A program made the position numbers and the translations under genes. A stretch of 64,000 nt of DNA, from positions 1 to 64,000 of the forward strand of contig JAIQZR010000164.1 of the NCBI GenBank assembly GCA_021777035.1, read 5' to 3'. The stretch comes from Candidatus Scalindua sp. GTDB taxonomy: Bacteria > Planctomycetota > Brocadiia > Brocadiales > Scalinduaceae. Shown here one piece after another: positions 49,358 through 58,141 of the stretch; within the stretch, counting starts at the first letter, position 1, and each line of letters opens with the position of its first letter. Under the pieces are notes generated by a model. The model did not search any database. It saw nothing but the letters and a program-made list of their open reading frames with translations, and was not told the DNA's origin.

Positions 49358-50167
49358 TCAGGTTTTCTCCAGACTTTTTCTCCTACTTCTGTTTATTATC
49401 CACTCTGATGTTATACCATAACCGAGTACGGTTATAATCGGAAATAGAGAGGCAAAGGCTATAAGTCCGAAAGCATCAACAATGACGGATCGACCGGGTA
49501 CGTTAGATGCCAGGCCAATTCCGAGTGCGGCGACCAGTGGTACTGTAACGGTAGAAGTAGTAACTCCTCCGGAATCATAAGCTAGCGGAATAATCATCTT
49601 GGGGGCAAAAAATGTTAGACAGACTACTACTAAGTATCCTGCGATAATATACCAATGCAGGGGAGAGCCGGTAACTATTCTATAGCAACCAAGTGAGATG
49701 CCAATCGCCACTCCAAAGGCTACTGCGAGACGAAGTCCCCAAGGTGAAATGGCCCCGGTTGAAACTTCCTTTGCTTTGAGAGCCACGGCTAATAAAGCGG
49801 GTTCTGCAACGGTAGTAGAGAACCCGATACAGAACCCGAATATATACGTCCAGAAATAAAGTGAGGGATACACCGTGCCGGTCTTTTCGATCTTTTCAAG
49901 CAGTGGAATGTTTCCTTTTGCCAGAAAATCAGGGTTTGTCAGTTGTCTGGACATTGCTTCACCGAGAGGGAAAAGCCCTTTTTCCAATCCGATCATAAAT
50001 ATGGCTAAGCCAATAACCACCAGGCAGAACCCATATATCAAACGACCCGGATGGTCAATCTTTTTTCTGATAATGACCAACTGAAAAAAGGTAATTACAC
50101 CTATAATCGGAAGTACATCCTTCAGTGTGCCAAGTAACACATGTGCTGAGTGGTATAATAGTCCCAT
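49358..50167 (-). CDS. DUF1538 membrane protein, subunit A
   Basis: A 269-residue protein with about seven membrane helices. It carries the DUF1538 patterns IGLEKGLFPLGEAMS, GFSTTVAEPALLAVA and AYDSGGVTTSTVTVPLVAALG. The next gene upstream in the transcript encodes a second, related DUF1538 protein. DUF1538 pairs have been reported, to my recollection, as two-component Na+(K+)/H+ antiporters (UmpAB of Halomonas). That role would fit the cation-handling genes elsewhere in the window. Confidence 0.9.
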   Translation of the reverse strand: MGLLYHSAHVLLGTLKDVLPIIGVITFFQLVIIRKKIDHPGRLIYGFCLVVIGLAIFMIGLEKGLFPLGEAMSRQLTNPDFLAKGNIPLLEKIEKTGTVYPSLYFWTYIFGFCIGFSTTVAEPALLAVALKAKEVSTGAISPWGLRLAVAFGVAIGISLGCYRIVTGSPLHWYIIAGYLVVVCLTFFAPKMIIPLAYDSGGVTTSTVTVPLVAALGIGLASNVPGRSVIVDAFGLIAFASLFPIITVLGYGITSEWIINRSRRKSLEKT

Positions 50168-50222
50168 TTGTATAATATGTAGTTGTAAAAAAAATACAGA
50201 AATTTCAAGGTTGCCACAAAGT

Positions 50223-50268
50223 CACTAAGACACCAAGGTTTTTTCTTTGTGGCTTTGCGTCTTAGTGG
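50223..50268. repeat. Hairpin between the two DUF1538 genes
   Basis: CACTAAGACACCAAG and, further right, CTTTGTGG with GTCTTAGTG form an imperfect stem around a T-rich centre; GCGATAAAATA follows. The words resemble the CTTTGCG/GCGGTGATAAAAT hairpins at 11848 and 26520, so it may be a distant member of that repeat family. Confidence 0.5.
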
Positions 50269-50303
50269 CGATAAAATATTGCCGAAGGTTTAACTTAAAA
50301 CAG

Positions 50304-51041
50304 TCAATAAATAATAAATCCGTATATCATAACAAAAAACATAGGCGTTAAGCTCGCAAAGGCAATTAGTCCAAAGCCATCGACTATGGGATTTCTTCCT
50401 CGTATACAGGATGCCAGGCCCACTCCTAAGGCTGCTACCAAAGGTACGGTAATTGTGGATGTCGTAACGCCTCCTGAATCATAGGCTATGCCAACAATTT
50501 CGTCAGGTGCGAAGGCAGTCATGACAGCAACACAAATATATCCAATGATAATAAACCATTGGATTGGCCAACCTTTGACTATACGGAAAACCCCTACGGA
50601 AATAGCGAACCCAACTGAAAATGCGACAGTCATCCTGAGTCCGAAGGCGTAGCGTTCGATTGATTCACTCGTGTGTTGAATGGCATTCGCCTCAGCGGCT
50701 ATTTCACCGGCTTTTTTAGCAACGGCAATCAGGGCTGGTTCAGCAATTGTGGTGGTAAAGCCGATGGTAAATCCGAAGATCAGTAACCACCAGATATTTC
50801 CCTTGGCAGAGAACTGGAAGGCCATCTTTTCGCCAAGTGGAAATAAGCCAATCTCAAGCCCCTGTATAAAAAGGAACAATCCGACTAATACAAAAATCAT
50901 TCCTGAAATAGTAGCCGCGAGATCAGGAAAAGGCTGTTTGATGACAAATAACTGAAAGGATGTGACAACCACCAGAATAGGCAGGATGTTTAAAAATACA
51001 CTAAAGATGTTTTTAGCAAGTTTTATAAGAAATACAATCAT
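50304..51041 (-). CDS. DUF1538 membrane protein, subunit B
   Basis: A 245-residue protein with the same family blocks as its neighbour (IQGLEIGLFPLGEKMA, GFTTTIAEPALIAVA, AYDSGGVTTSTITVPLVAALG). It is a paralogue and not a duplicate, and lacks the ~25-residue loop of subunit A. It is first in the minus-strand unit DUF1538-B, DUF1538-A, PII-like, CBS. The two most likely form a heteromeric cation transporter in the inner membrane. Confidence 0.9.
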   Translation of the reverse strand: MIVFLIKLAKNIFSVFLNILPILVVVTSFQLFVIKQPFPDLAATISGMIFVLVGLFLFIQGLEIGLFPLGEKMAFQFSAKGNIWWLLIFGFTIGFTTTIAEPALIAVAKKAGEIAAEANAIQHTSESIERYAFGLRMTVAFSVGFAISVGVFRIVKGWPIQWFIIIGYICVAVMTAFAPDEIVGIAYDSGGVTTSTITVPLVAALGVGLASCIRGRNPIVDGFGLIAFASLTPMFFVMIYGFIIY

Positions 51042-51111
51042 GGCAGTATTTAGTGGAAATTAAATAGGGTATACCCGTCTAACTATCTGTCGGGTTGGGT
51101 TTCAAAAGAGA

Positions 51112-51262
51112 CTTATGAAAACAAATTCGGAATACGAAGCACGAAATACAAAACAATTTTCAAAATTAAAAATCTTAATGATCAAAACCATGTTTTGAAT
51201 TTTTGTCATTTGACATTCGAATTTGTTTCGAATTTCGATATTCGTTTTTCGAATTTTGACTG
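51112..51262. repeat. Long imperfect hairpin repeat, second copy of the 6729 family
   Basis: The left arm has AAATTCGGAATACGAAGCACG and AAATACAAAACAATTTT-type words; the right arm has CGAATTTGTTTCGAATTTCG and TATTCGTTTTTCGAATTTTG, which pair with it. The order of words matches 6729-6905. It lies between the DUF1538 unit and the radical SAM gene and is non-coding. Confidence 0.72.
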
Positions 51263-51330
51263 TTGAAATTATAAGGGCTTATGCTATAGGGATCAACATG
51301 TTAGTCGTTTTGGCATTTTATGCGCCTGAA

Positions 51331-52458
51331 CTAATGCCATACACCTGGTATTGGATGTTTACAATTTCCGCATTCATTTCCCTTCAGGGTATTCTCAAGG
51401 ATTGTAAATCCCACTCTTTTTATGACCACCTTCTTACAGCTGGGACAGTAAGTGCTCTCGCCGGGATGACCTGGCACATTACCGGTATAAGGAAAATTCA
51501 AGCCGGCTTCCAGTGCTATGTTTCTCGCCATTTCTAACGTCTTTGTAGGTGTAGGCGGAAGGTTTTTAATCTTGTACGTAGGATGAAAACGTGTGAAGTG
51601 AATTGGTACATTTGGGCCAAGGTTTTCGTTTATCCATTTGCACATATCTCTGAGCTCTTTTTCGCTGTCATTCAGTGTTGGTACCATGAGCATTACAACT
51701 TCGAACCATATGCCTCTCTCTTTTAATGTGAGAAGCGTTTCCAGGACAGGCTTTAACTCACCGCTACAAGTTTCCTTGTAGAACTTCTCTGTAAATGCCT
51801 TGAAATCTATCTTGACAGCGCTTAATTCCCTGCATAATTTAACTAAAGGTTCTTTCTTTATGTATCCGTTAGAAATCATAACACTTCCAACTCCTTCCTG
51901 CTTCGCACGTCTGGCAGTATCGTACATATATTCATAGAAAACCACAGGTTCGGAATATGTGTACGCTATAGTGTTGCACTTTTGTTTCTTCGCGAATTTT
52001 ACAACTTCTTCGGGTGTGATTTTAATGTTGTTTATCTGTTCGGGACGAAATTGTGATATTTGCCAATTCTGGCAAAATTTGCATTCAATATTACACCCTG
52101 CTGTTGCAATTGAATACGCCCTCGTGCCGGGTAAATAGTGAAATAACGGTTTCTTCTCAATGGGGTCGGCATTTAAGGAACATACGCGGGAATGAACCAG
52201 CGTATAGTACTTACCATCACGATTTTCTCTTACACCGCAATAACCTCTTTCAAGATCTGCTACTTTACAACCTCTTGGACAGAGTTCGCACTCAACACGC
52301 ATCTCCGGAAGAGATTTATAATACATTGCCTCTTTTGCAGGAAATTCATCTTCATGCGAACCGGAAGCATTAATTGCGGCAGCGAATGGTACGTAGCCGG
52401 TACAAAACGCACCAGTCCCTATGATACTACTCTTCAAAAACCCTCTTCTTGTGATCAA
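51331..52458 (-). CDS. amrS: AmmeMemoRadiSam-type radical SAM protein with Tat signal
   Basis: A 375-residue radical SAM enzyme with the iron-sulfur motif CxxxCxxC in AGCNIECKFCQNWQ. Extra cysteines occur near the N-terminus (CELCPRGCKVADLERGYCGV) and the C-terminus (CPSCKK, GNCKHP). The N-terminus reads LITRRGFLKSSIIGTGAF, a twin-arginine type signal, unusual for a radical SAM protein. The start TTG 52458 is chosen because AGAGGTGA lies upstream at good spacing; the ATG at 52506 would add 16 residues ahead of the signal. The AmmeMemoRadiSam partners are not adjacent. Confidence 0.88.
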   Translation of the reverse strand: MITRRGFLKSSIIGTGAFCTGYVPFAAAINASGSHEDEFPAKEAMYYKSLPEMRVECELCPRGCKVADLERGYCGVRENRDGKYYTLVHSRVCSLNADPIEKKPLFHYLPGTRAYSIATAGCNIECKFCQNWQISQFRPEQINNIKITPEEVVKFAKKQKCNTIAYTYSEPVVFYEYMYDTARRAKQEGVGSVMISNGYIKKEPLVKLCRELSAVKIDFKAFTEKFYKETCSGELKPVLETLLTLKERGIWFEVVMLMVPTLNDSEKELRDMCKWINENLGPNVPIHFTRFHPTYKIKNLPPTPTKTLEMARNIALEAGLNFPYTGNVPGHPGESTYCPSCKKVVIKRVGFTILENTLKGNECGNCKHPIPGVWH

Positions 52459-52687
52459 ATTATCACCTCTCTTTTTTATGTGATAAAATTCTATTTTATT
52501 TATCATATAAAGTCAAGTTACATGTAGTTCTTCTTAGCATATGCAGTTCAAAACCTCGATATCATAATGTTGACAGCATAATATCAAAGTGATACACTTT
52601 CCTGGAAGTGTGTTGTTACTGGAAAGTATATAGATTTTTTACTACTCTTAACTGTAAGCCGTTTTTGAAAGGAGGATTGAAGGAAGG

Positions 52688-53254
52688 ATGAAGAGGAGAG
52701 TCAGTTGTTTTATGTTCTTACTTGTTCCGATTATGTGTATTGCCTTCTTGAGTATTTCTCATGGTATTGAATTAAACCCGATTAAAGAACGGATTGAAGA
52801 CACTATCAAACTTGGCGAAAAAAATCCTGGCAAGAAGATTTTCGATACAGATCTTGTAAAATCTGCAATTTTTGGTAACTGGCCAAATTATGGAAGTGGT
52901 CTGATTAAGACGAAGCTGGTTAACCTTGCCGTAATGTCAGCCATGATGAGGAAATCAAGAAAGAACCTAAAAGAAGAAGATGCGTTCGTAATGGTGCAAT
53001 CAGACCTGTTAACAATCAGTTATAGAGGCGGAGAAGATATTTTCAAAATCAAATTGAGCCAGCACGGCAGGACAATAGAACCAGTGAAGATGGTCAAACC
53101 TAATATGCCCGGAAAGGGTAAAAAAGACCACGTCATTTTCTATTCGGTAAGCTTTCCGTATGCAAAACTAGATCTTGAGGGAAAGGCCACAATTTTAATC
53201 TTAAAGGATTTTGGTGATGAGAAGTATGTGGTTGACTTCTCGAGGATCAAATGA
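52688..53254 (+). CDS. Uncharacterised exported protein
   Basis: A 188-residue protein with a clear signal peptide (SCFMFLLVPIMCIAFLSISHG, cut near residue 26) and GGAAGG just before the ATG. The mature part is basic, with a strand-rich C-terminal half (ILILKDFGDEKYVVDFSRIK). No family recognised. It is upstream of the ACT-domain gene on the same strand with a 178-base gap. Confidence 0.7.
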   Translation: MKRRVSCFMFLLVPIMCIAFLSISHGIELNPIKERIEDTIKLGEKNPGKKIFDTDLVKSAIFGNWPNYGSGLIKTKLVNLAVMSAMMRKSRKNLKEEDAFVMVQSDLLTISYRGGEDIFKIKLSQHGRTIEPVKMVKPNMPGKGKKDHVIFYSVSFPYAKLDLEGKATILILKDFGDEKYVVDFSRIK

Positions 53255-53432
53255 TTTGTGCCAGCTATTTTGTGTCTGATACAAGTGCATCTGTTTTTGA
53301 TTGGGCAAAGAGACAAGGAGCTGGCAGTTAGTTGATAAAAGGGAAGCTGATTGGTGCTGGGCCCGCCATAAGTCAAATGACATTAGATAACAGCATTAAC
53401 AAATTTGAACATCAATTAAGGAGGAAGACTAA

Positions 53433-53825
53433 ATGCCAATCGTAAAACAGTTAACAATTCTTCTTGGAAATAAACCTGGGGCACTGTCAAATGTATGTTC
53501 TGATCTGGCTAGTAAAAACATAAATATTTTGGCAATGTCAGTCTTAGATACAATAGATTCAGGCCTTATCAGAATGGTAGTCGACGATCATGAACACGCA
53601 GTAAAAGAGCTTGCCGATTCAGGGCTTAATGTTATTGAAACTGAAGTATTATCTCTGGAAATGTCACATAAACCCGGAACCCTGGCAGGTATAACAAGGC
53701 AACTCAGTAAAGCAAAGATAAATATTGAGTACGCATACGTAAGCGTTCCACCAGGTGATGGTACTTCCATAGGGATCTTCTGGGTTTCAAATCTGAAAAA
53801 GGCAACAGAGATACTGGAGGCGTGA
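53433..53825 (+). CDS. Tandem ACT-domain protein
   Basis: A 130-residue protein of two ACT domains: one from residue 5 (QLTILLGNKPGALSNVCSDL) and one from about 70 (SLEMSHKPGTLAGITRQLSK), each with the Gly-x-Leu turn that binds an amino acid at the domain interface. Without a catalytic domain, it is likely an amino-acid sensor; the ligand is unknown. GGAGG lies ahead of the ATG. A strong terminator follows. Confidence 0.9.
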   Translation: MPIVKQLTILLGNKPGALSNVCSDLASKNINILAMSVLDTIDSGLIRMVVDDHEHAVKELADSGLNVIETEVLSLEMSHKPGTLAGITRQLSKAKINIEYAYVSVPPGDGTSIGIFWVSNLKKATEILEA

Positions 53826-53886
53826 GCCTGATTCAGGAGCATACGAGAGAGTAGTTGTCTTTACCATCCACAATGAAGCAGGTATG

Positions 53887-53941
53887 GCCTTGCTTACGAA
53901 GAGTTAATAATTAATACACTTCCGTAAGCAAGGCTTTTTTT
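53887..53941 (+). terminator. Rho-independent terminator after the ACT-domain gene
   Basis: GCCTTGCTTACG at 53887-53898 pairs perfectly with CGTAAGCAAGGC at 53923-53934, followed by TTTTTTTG. The AT-rich loop is 24 bases and can extend the stem (GAAG with CTTC). Confidence 0.88.
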
Positions 53942-54084
53942 GTTGACCGTAGAGGTCATGCCCGAGCAATAAATGGTCGCTGTGCATATTTGCCCATGCA
54001 TAGAGTCTCTTCTTGTCAGATGAGCTTCTTGACTGGTGTAGTAAGCAATATTTTATATTGCAAATCAACCCCACTCTTTTATAA

Positions 54085-54288
54085 TATCCTGATTCGGTAC
54101 AAGTTGGTGAATATATCCCCGATCTGATTGTTTTTGATAAGATTATTGTTGACACCAAGGTCATTGAGAAAATTGGCAATAACGAAATAGCTCAAATAAT
54201 CAATTATTTAAAGATTACCGGGTTAAGAGTGGGGCTGGTATTAAACTTTAAACATGCCAAACTTGAATGGGAGAGAATCATCTTATGA
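54085..54288 (+). pseudogene. GxxExxY-protein remnant
   Basis: The frame reads QVGEYIPDLIVFDKIIVD and continues EIAQIINYLKITGLRVGLVL to LEWERIIL. This is the C-terminal two-thirds of a GxxExxY protein (nuclease-like fold). The N-terminal third, including the naming motif, is missing, and TAA at 54082 stands directly upstream in frame. No start codon serves it. Confidence 0.8.
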
Positions 54289-54397
54289 AGAAAATGCCAC
54301 AGATGGACACGGATTTTGTATTATCGAAAAACAAAATTATTAAAAATATTATCTGTGTGAATCAGTGTTCATCTGTGGTTAAAAATGGAGTTGTTTC

Positions 54398-56149
54398 GTG
54401 AGGATGAATGAACAAGAACTCTTAAAATTGCTGAGCGATCATGAGTGGAAAGATATTGAGTTTAAAGAAGCCCAGAGAGCGGTACCTAAAAATGCTTATG
54501 AATCTGTTTCTGCCTTTGCCAATACGGAAGGCGGTCATCTCGTATTTGGTGTAAGAAAAGAGGGTTCAGATTTTGAAGTAGTAGGCGTCTTAAACGTGGA
54601 TAAAGTACAGAGCGACTTCCTGACTTCATTACGCCAAAAAGACAAGATCAGCCTGATTATTGATGTAAAGGAACAGCTCCACTCTGTTAACGAAAAAGAT
54701 CTGCTCGTGTTTTATGTGCCGGAAGCATCACGTACTGATAAGCCGGTGTTCTTGAATGGTGATATTAGAAGAAGTTTTCTTCGCAAAGGAGCCTGCGACG
54801 TAAAATGCTCCAATGAAGAAGTTCAGCGGTTAATCAGTGACGCTTCGCTGGAACGATACGATGGGAAAACCGTTGATTATGATTTAAGCGCTTGCTACAG
54901 CTCCAAAGATATCGCTTGGTATCGCAGGCAGTACGAAGGGAAGACAAGTAATCGTAATTATGGCGATTTAGAGGATTTGGAGTTTCTATTTCAACTTGGT
55001 TTGATAAAAAATACGGACAGAGGACAAAAACCGACTATTGCTTCAATTCTTTTATTTGGCCAGGACGGTTACTTACGCGGTCTACTCCCTCGACCGGTTA
55101 TTGATTGTCAGCGGTACTTATTTAAACATGACGATTATTCAAGAGGTGAACGTTGGCATGATCGCACGGTTTGCGATTACAATTTAGTTCAGAGCTGGCT
55201 TGCTGTTCTTGAATGGTACTATCGTTTCGCTGAGATTCCGTATGAAGTCAATCCAAAAACGCTTCAACGCAGTGATACTCCACCGGATTATACCGCTTTT
55301 CGTGAAACAATCATCAACATGTTAATTCATCAGGATTATGCCGACCATTGCCGCAAACCGGTTATTGCTCATTTTGCCGATTTGACCCGGTTTTGGAATC
55401 CAGGTGATGCGTTTGCCAATGTAAGAGATCTGCTTGAGCCAGGAGAGAAGGAGACAAGAAATCCAATTCTGGTGACGGCATTTAGACGGATCGGATTTAG
55501 CGAAAATGCAGGCTGGGGGTTACGGGATGTATTTAAGAACTGGCGAGGATTGGGTAAGGTGCCACCTGTAATTAATAACGATAAATCAAAGAAATCATTT
55601 GAACTGGTTTTACATAAAGAAGTTCTGCTGTCGAGAGAACAGGTAGAATTTCAGAAGACAATCGGTGTTCACCTCTCTGAAGATGAGGCGTCTGTTTTTG
55701 CCTATGCATGCAAGCACAAAAAACTCTCCATTTATGACATCCGGGATGTTTCAGGTAATTCACTTAAAAGCTGTCGAGACATTGCTGATCATTTAGTCAT
55801 TCAGGTACTTTTCGTTAAGATTGACAGTGATTATTATGAACTTTCATCTGTTATGCAGGAACGGTTCAAACATGTTAAATTCGAGGCCCATGATGAGGCC
55901 CATGATGAGGCCCATGATGACTTGACTGAGACAGAACGGGAAATTGTCAATTACTGTGTCGAACCCCAAAGTACTCCTGAATTGCTAAAATTACTCGGAT
56001 ACCGTTCAAGAACGGGTAATTATAAATCTGCTCTATCTAACCTGCTTTCAAGTGGTTATCTGGAAATGACGATTCCAGACAGCCCAAGAAGCAAGAATCA
56101 AAAATATAAATCAACATTGGAAGGCAAACGACTTGTACACAACGACTAA
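54398..56149 (+). CDS. Schlafen-type AlbA_2 / ATP-binding regulator-like protein
   Basis: A 583-residue protein. The N-terminal AlbA_2 domain (about 10-130) shows DIEFKEAQ and SAFANTEGGHLVFGV. A GHKL-type ATP-binding region (about 285-385) shows FRETIINMLIHQDYAD, WNPGDAF and GWGLRDVFKNW. A winged-helix-like C-terminus from about 505 would bind DNA. Such proteins are annotated as transcription regulators or RecG-like and are frequent in accessory DNA. GTG 54398 is preferred to ATG 54404 because GGAG is seven bases upstream. An AHDE-rich repeat precedes the last domain. Confidence 0.88.
   Translation: MRMNEQELLKLLSDHEWKDIEFKEAQRAVPKNAYESVSAFANTEGGHLVFGVRKEGSDFEVVGVLNVDKVQSDFLTSLRQKDKISLIIDVKEQLHSVNEKDLLVFYVPEASRTDKPVFLNGDIRRSFLRKGACDVKCSNEEVQRLISDASLERYDGKTVDYDLSACYSSKDIAWYRRQYEGKTSNRNYGDLEDLEFLFQLGLIKNTDRGQKPTIASILLFGQDGYLRGLLPRPVIDCQRYLFKHDDYSRGERWHDRTVCDYNLVQSWLAVLEWYYRFAEIPYEVNPKTLQRSDTPPDYTAFRETIINMLIHQDYADHCRKPVIAHFADLTRFWNPGDAFANVRDLLEPGEKETRNPILVTAFRRIGFSENAGWGLRDVFKNWRGLGKVPPVINNDKSKKSFELVLHKEVLLSREQVEFQKTIGVHLSEDEASVFAYACKHKKLSIYDIRDVSGNSLKSCRDIADHLVIQVLFVKIDSDYYELSSVMQERFKHVKFEAHDEAHDEAHDDLTETEREIVNYCVEPQSTPELLKLLGYRSRTGNYKSALSNLLSSGYLEMTIPDSPRSKNQKYKSTLEGKRLVHND
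55883..55918 (+). repeat. In-frame 12-bp tandem repeat, three copies
   Basis: GAGGCCCATGAT occurs three times in a row inside the AlbA_2 gene, encoding repeated EAHD ahead of the C-terminal winged-helix region. The copies are identical, so the array can expand or contract by slippage without breaking the frame. Confidence 0.9.
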
Positions 56150-56352
56150 TAGTCGGGGTCACATCTTGATTAGTGATTAAGAAGGCAAACAGTTTTAAAG
56201 ATGATAAGGATAGAATAAACGTCGAAGAGCAGTTCAATTCGTGTTGTTTCTTCAATCAGGGGGCTTCACCTTACTCCCCCTGCTATATTCTGGCAGCCCT
56301 TCGGGCTTGGGAAAGAGATAATTTATTACCCTAAAGAACATGAGAGATAATT

Positions 56353-56856
56353 ATGAAAACACTTCTGTTTTTTGAATCAGTAGCACAATCAGTGCCGCAG
56401 AGTACGGCATGGTATCTTGCCGATATGGGAGAACATCTCGGCAAGCAGGAGCTTTATGCGAGGCAGGCGCCGCAGAAGCTGAAGGCGCTGAAGAAACATG
56501 CTATCATAGAGAGCGCAGTGTCTTCCAACAGGATTGAAGGAGTCACTGTTGATTCTGCAAGGGTAAAGGAAGTGGTATTTGGAAGAGCGCATTTGCGGGA
56601 TCGTGACGAAGAAGAGGTGCGGGGTTACCGCAAGGCGCTTGAACTTGTCCATACGGAATCAGGTTCCCTTAAGGTGTCAGAAAACACCATCTGTGAACTG
56701 CATCGGATGACACGTGGAAGCATAGGTGATGCGGGACAGTATAAAAGCAGAGACAGCGATATCATAGAACATTATCCTGATGGAAGAAAAAGGGTAATAT
56801 CTCTAAAAGAGGGTAATAATAAGGGTAATAACCGGGGTCAATTGAAAGAACTGTAG
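56353..56856 (+). pseudogene. Truncated Fic-family protein
   Basis: The 167-codon frame has the Fic N-terminal domain: KHAIIESAVSSNRIEGVTV with the inhibitory-helix-like (S/T)xxxE(G/N) region, then VRGYRKALELVH, and the approach to the Fic core GDAGQYKSRDSDIIEHYPDG. It then runs into GNNKGNNRGQLKEL and stops. The catalytic HPFx(D/E)GNGR loop is missing and is not found downstream in any frame by eye. AMPylation activity is therefore impossible. Confidence 0.75.
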
Positions 56857-57086
56857 CCTCGGGTTATCAATCTCATGTAACGGAAAGGAAAAACTACCAA
56901 CAATCCGTTTTTGATGATGACAGATTTCAGTTAGTATCCTCAATATTTCGAGGAACAGAGTGCGTAACTGGAAAAACTGCGGTCACAAAGCTGGGGTTGA
57001 CATCTGGTTATTTGACAATTCGTGAGGGTGGTAAATGAGGTGACTTTTGTCGATATTGTCGGTGGTTTTCAGGAAGTATTGTGATG

Positions 57087-57611
57087 TTAATTATTAGATA
57101 CATTCCCATATTCTTTGTGCATATATTTTCTAGTCTTATTCCATAGCTTTTGTGTTGAACTTTGCTGAATGACAACGCCTAATTCAGTTTCATATTCAGG
57201 CCAATTGAGTGATTCATTACCCCAAATCTCTTGTAATTCTTTAATAAATCCCCATTGCAACCCTGCCGCATTCAAACTACGAACTATTCCTTTTTCATCT
57301 ATCAAAACACGCGACAACGCATTTGAATCTTCTGACAAGAAACTTGAAACTTCATCATCTTTCAATATATTGAAGGGTGTTTCTACTAACCAATTATGTC
57401 CAAATTTCCATATTATAAGCCCATAAGGAAAAGTATCGGATTTATATATTCCATAAGATACCAGTTCTTCAAAATACCCAATTTCCTGGTCTTTAGGATA
57501 TGGACATACCAAAACCATTATCAAGCCATGTGTGTGGATTTTAAGACAAGCCCCGTCCTGTGGCAAGTTCCCGAAAGGATGCGGTTTTCCGACTGAAATA
57601 ATCTGTGCCAT
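57087..57611 (-). CDS. Uncharacterised protein
   Basis: A 174-residue acidic soluble protein rich in Trp, Tyr and Phe (GIYKSDTFPYGLIIWKFG, GFIKELQEIWGNESLNWPEY). There is no signal or membrane segment. ATG 57611 has GGGA eight bases upstream; a TTG two codons earlier is the alternative. The composition recalls small immunity-type proteins, but I recognise no family. It stands alone among decayed accessory genes. Confidence 0.6.
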   Translation of the reverse strand: MAQIISVGKPHPFGNLPQDGACLKIHTHGLIMVLVCPYPKDQEIGYFEELVSYGIYKSDTFPYGLIIWKFGHNWLVETPFNILKDDEVSSFLSEDSNALSRVLIDEKGIVRSLNAAGLQWGFIKELQEIWGNESLNWPEYETELGVVIQQSSTQKLWNKTRKYMHKEYGNVSNN

Positions 57612-57705
57612 TTTCAATTCCCAATTAGTTGAACCAAATAATGATTGATCGAGAAACGTTACAAGATGATGGAGAATAGTTTTTTAAAGATTTTGCAAGA
57701 ATAGT

Positions 57706-57889
57706 CATTATCAGCCGGTTAGGTTTTTGTGTGTAACACGTAGGGCAATCCTTCCCGCCCGGCCAAGCCGTTCGGACGGGTAGGTTTGCTTTTGTGCATA
57801 AATGCAAGGCTAAAGCCTCGCCCTACGTCTCTGCTGCCGATTCGGGTATAAAAAAGCCGTACTCGCAAAAACCTAACCGGATGCTACTG
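57706..57889. mobile_element. 184-bp MITE-like element, copy 2, with 9-bp target duplication
   Basis: Inverted ends CATTATCAGCCGGTTAGG (left) and, inward from the right, CAGTAGCATCCGGTTAGG. The direct repeat AAGAATAGT flanks it at 57697-57705 and 57890-57898. It is inverted relative to copy 1: its right part contains GCCGTACTCGCAAAAACC, the reverse complement of copy 1's left end. An internal GC-rich segment (CCCGCCCGGCCAAGCCG) is absent from copy 1. No ORF. Confidence 0.87.
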
Positions 57890-57899
57890 AAGAATAGTA

Positions 57900-58126
57900 A
57901 GATTGTTAATAAAACTCAAGTGCTTTTTGGGAATTATTACGTGCTGAATTGATGAGAGCATTAAAATTCCGTGTTCAGTAAACACACGTGGAGGTTTACG
58001 AGTAGCACCTCAACTTGATGTTTCAAAATGGAATATCAAATCCTTAAGCTCATCTGTAGTCAATCGAAACATAAGGTCTTCAGGAAAACGATCCAAGTTT
58101 TTACCCACCGCTTTATTCAAATGCAT
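57900..58126 (-). pseudogene. ORF6N-domain gene remnant
   Basis: Read on the minus strand from 58126, the frame gives LNKAVGKNLDRFPEDLMFRL and continues with FHFETSS, a TGA at 58012-58010, then GATRKPPRVFTEHGILMLSS. This is the ORF6N domain of phage antirepressor-like proteins. Family members read SSxGG-like here with Trp at the TGA position. A frameshift follows the MLSS motif. The first ~30 residues are missing, with a double-hairpin repeat 16 bases beyond the break. Confidence 0.8.
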
Positions 58127-58141
58127 AGTCTTTCTAAGTTT

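Noticed and set aside
58010-58012. TGA at an expected Trp codon in the ORF6N remnant, as a sign of codon reassignment
   Set aside because: The same remnant also has a frameshift and lost N-terminus, and TGA is a normal stop elsewhere in the window (for example atpB and atpA).
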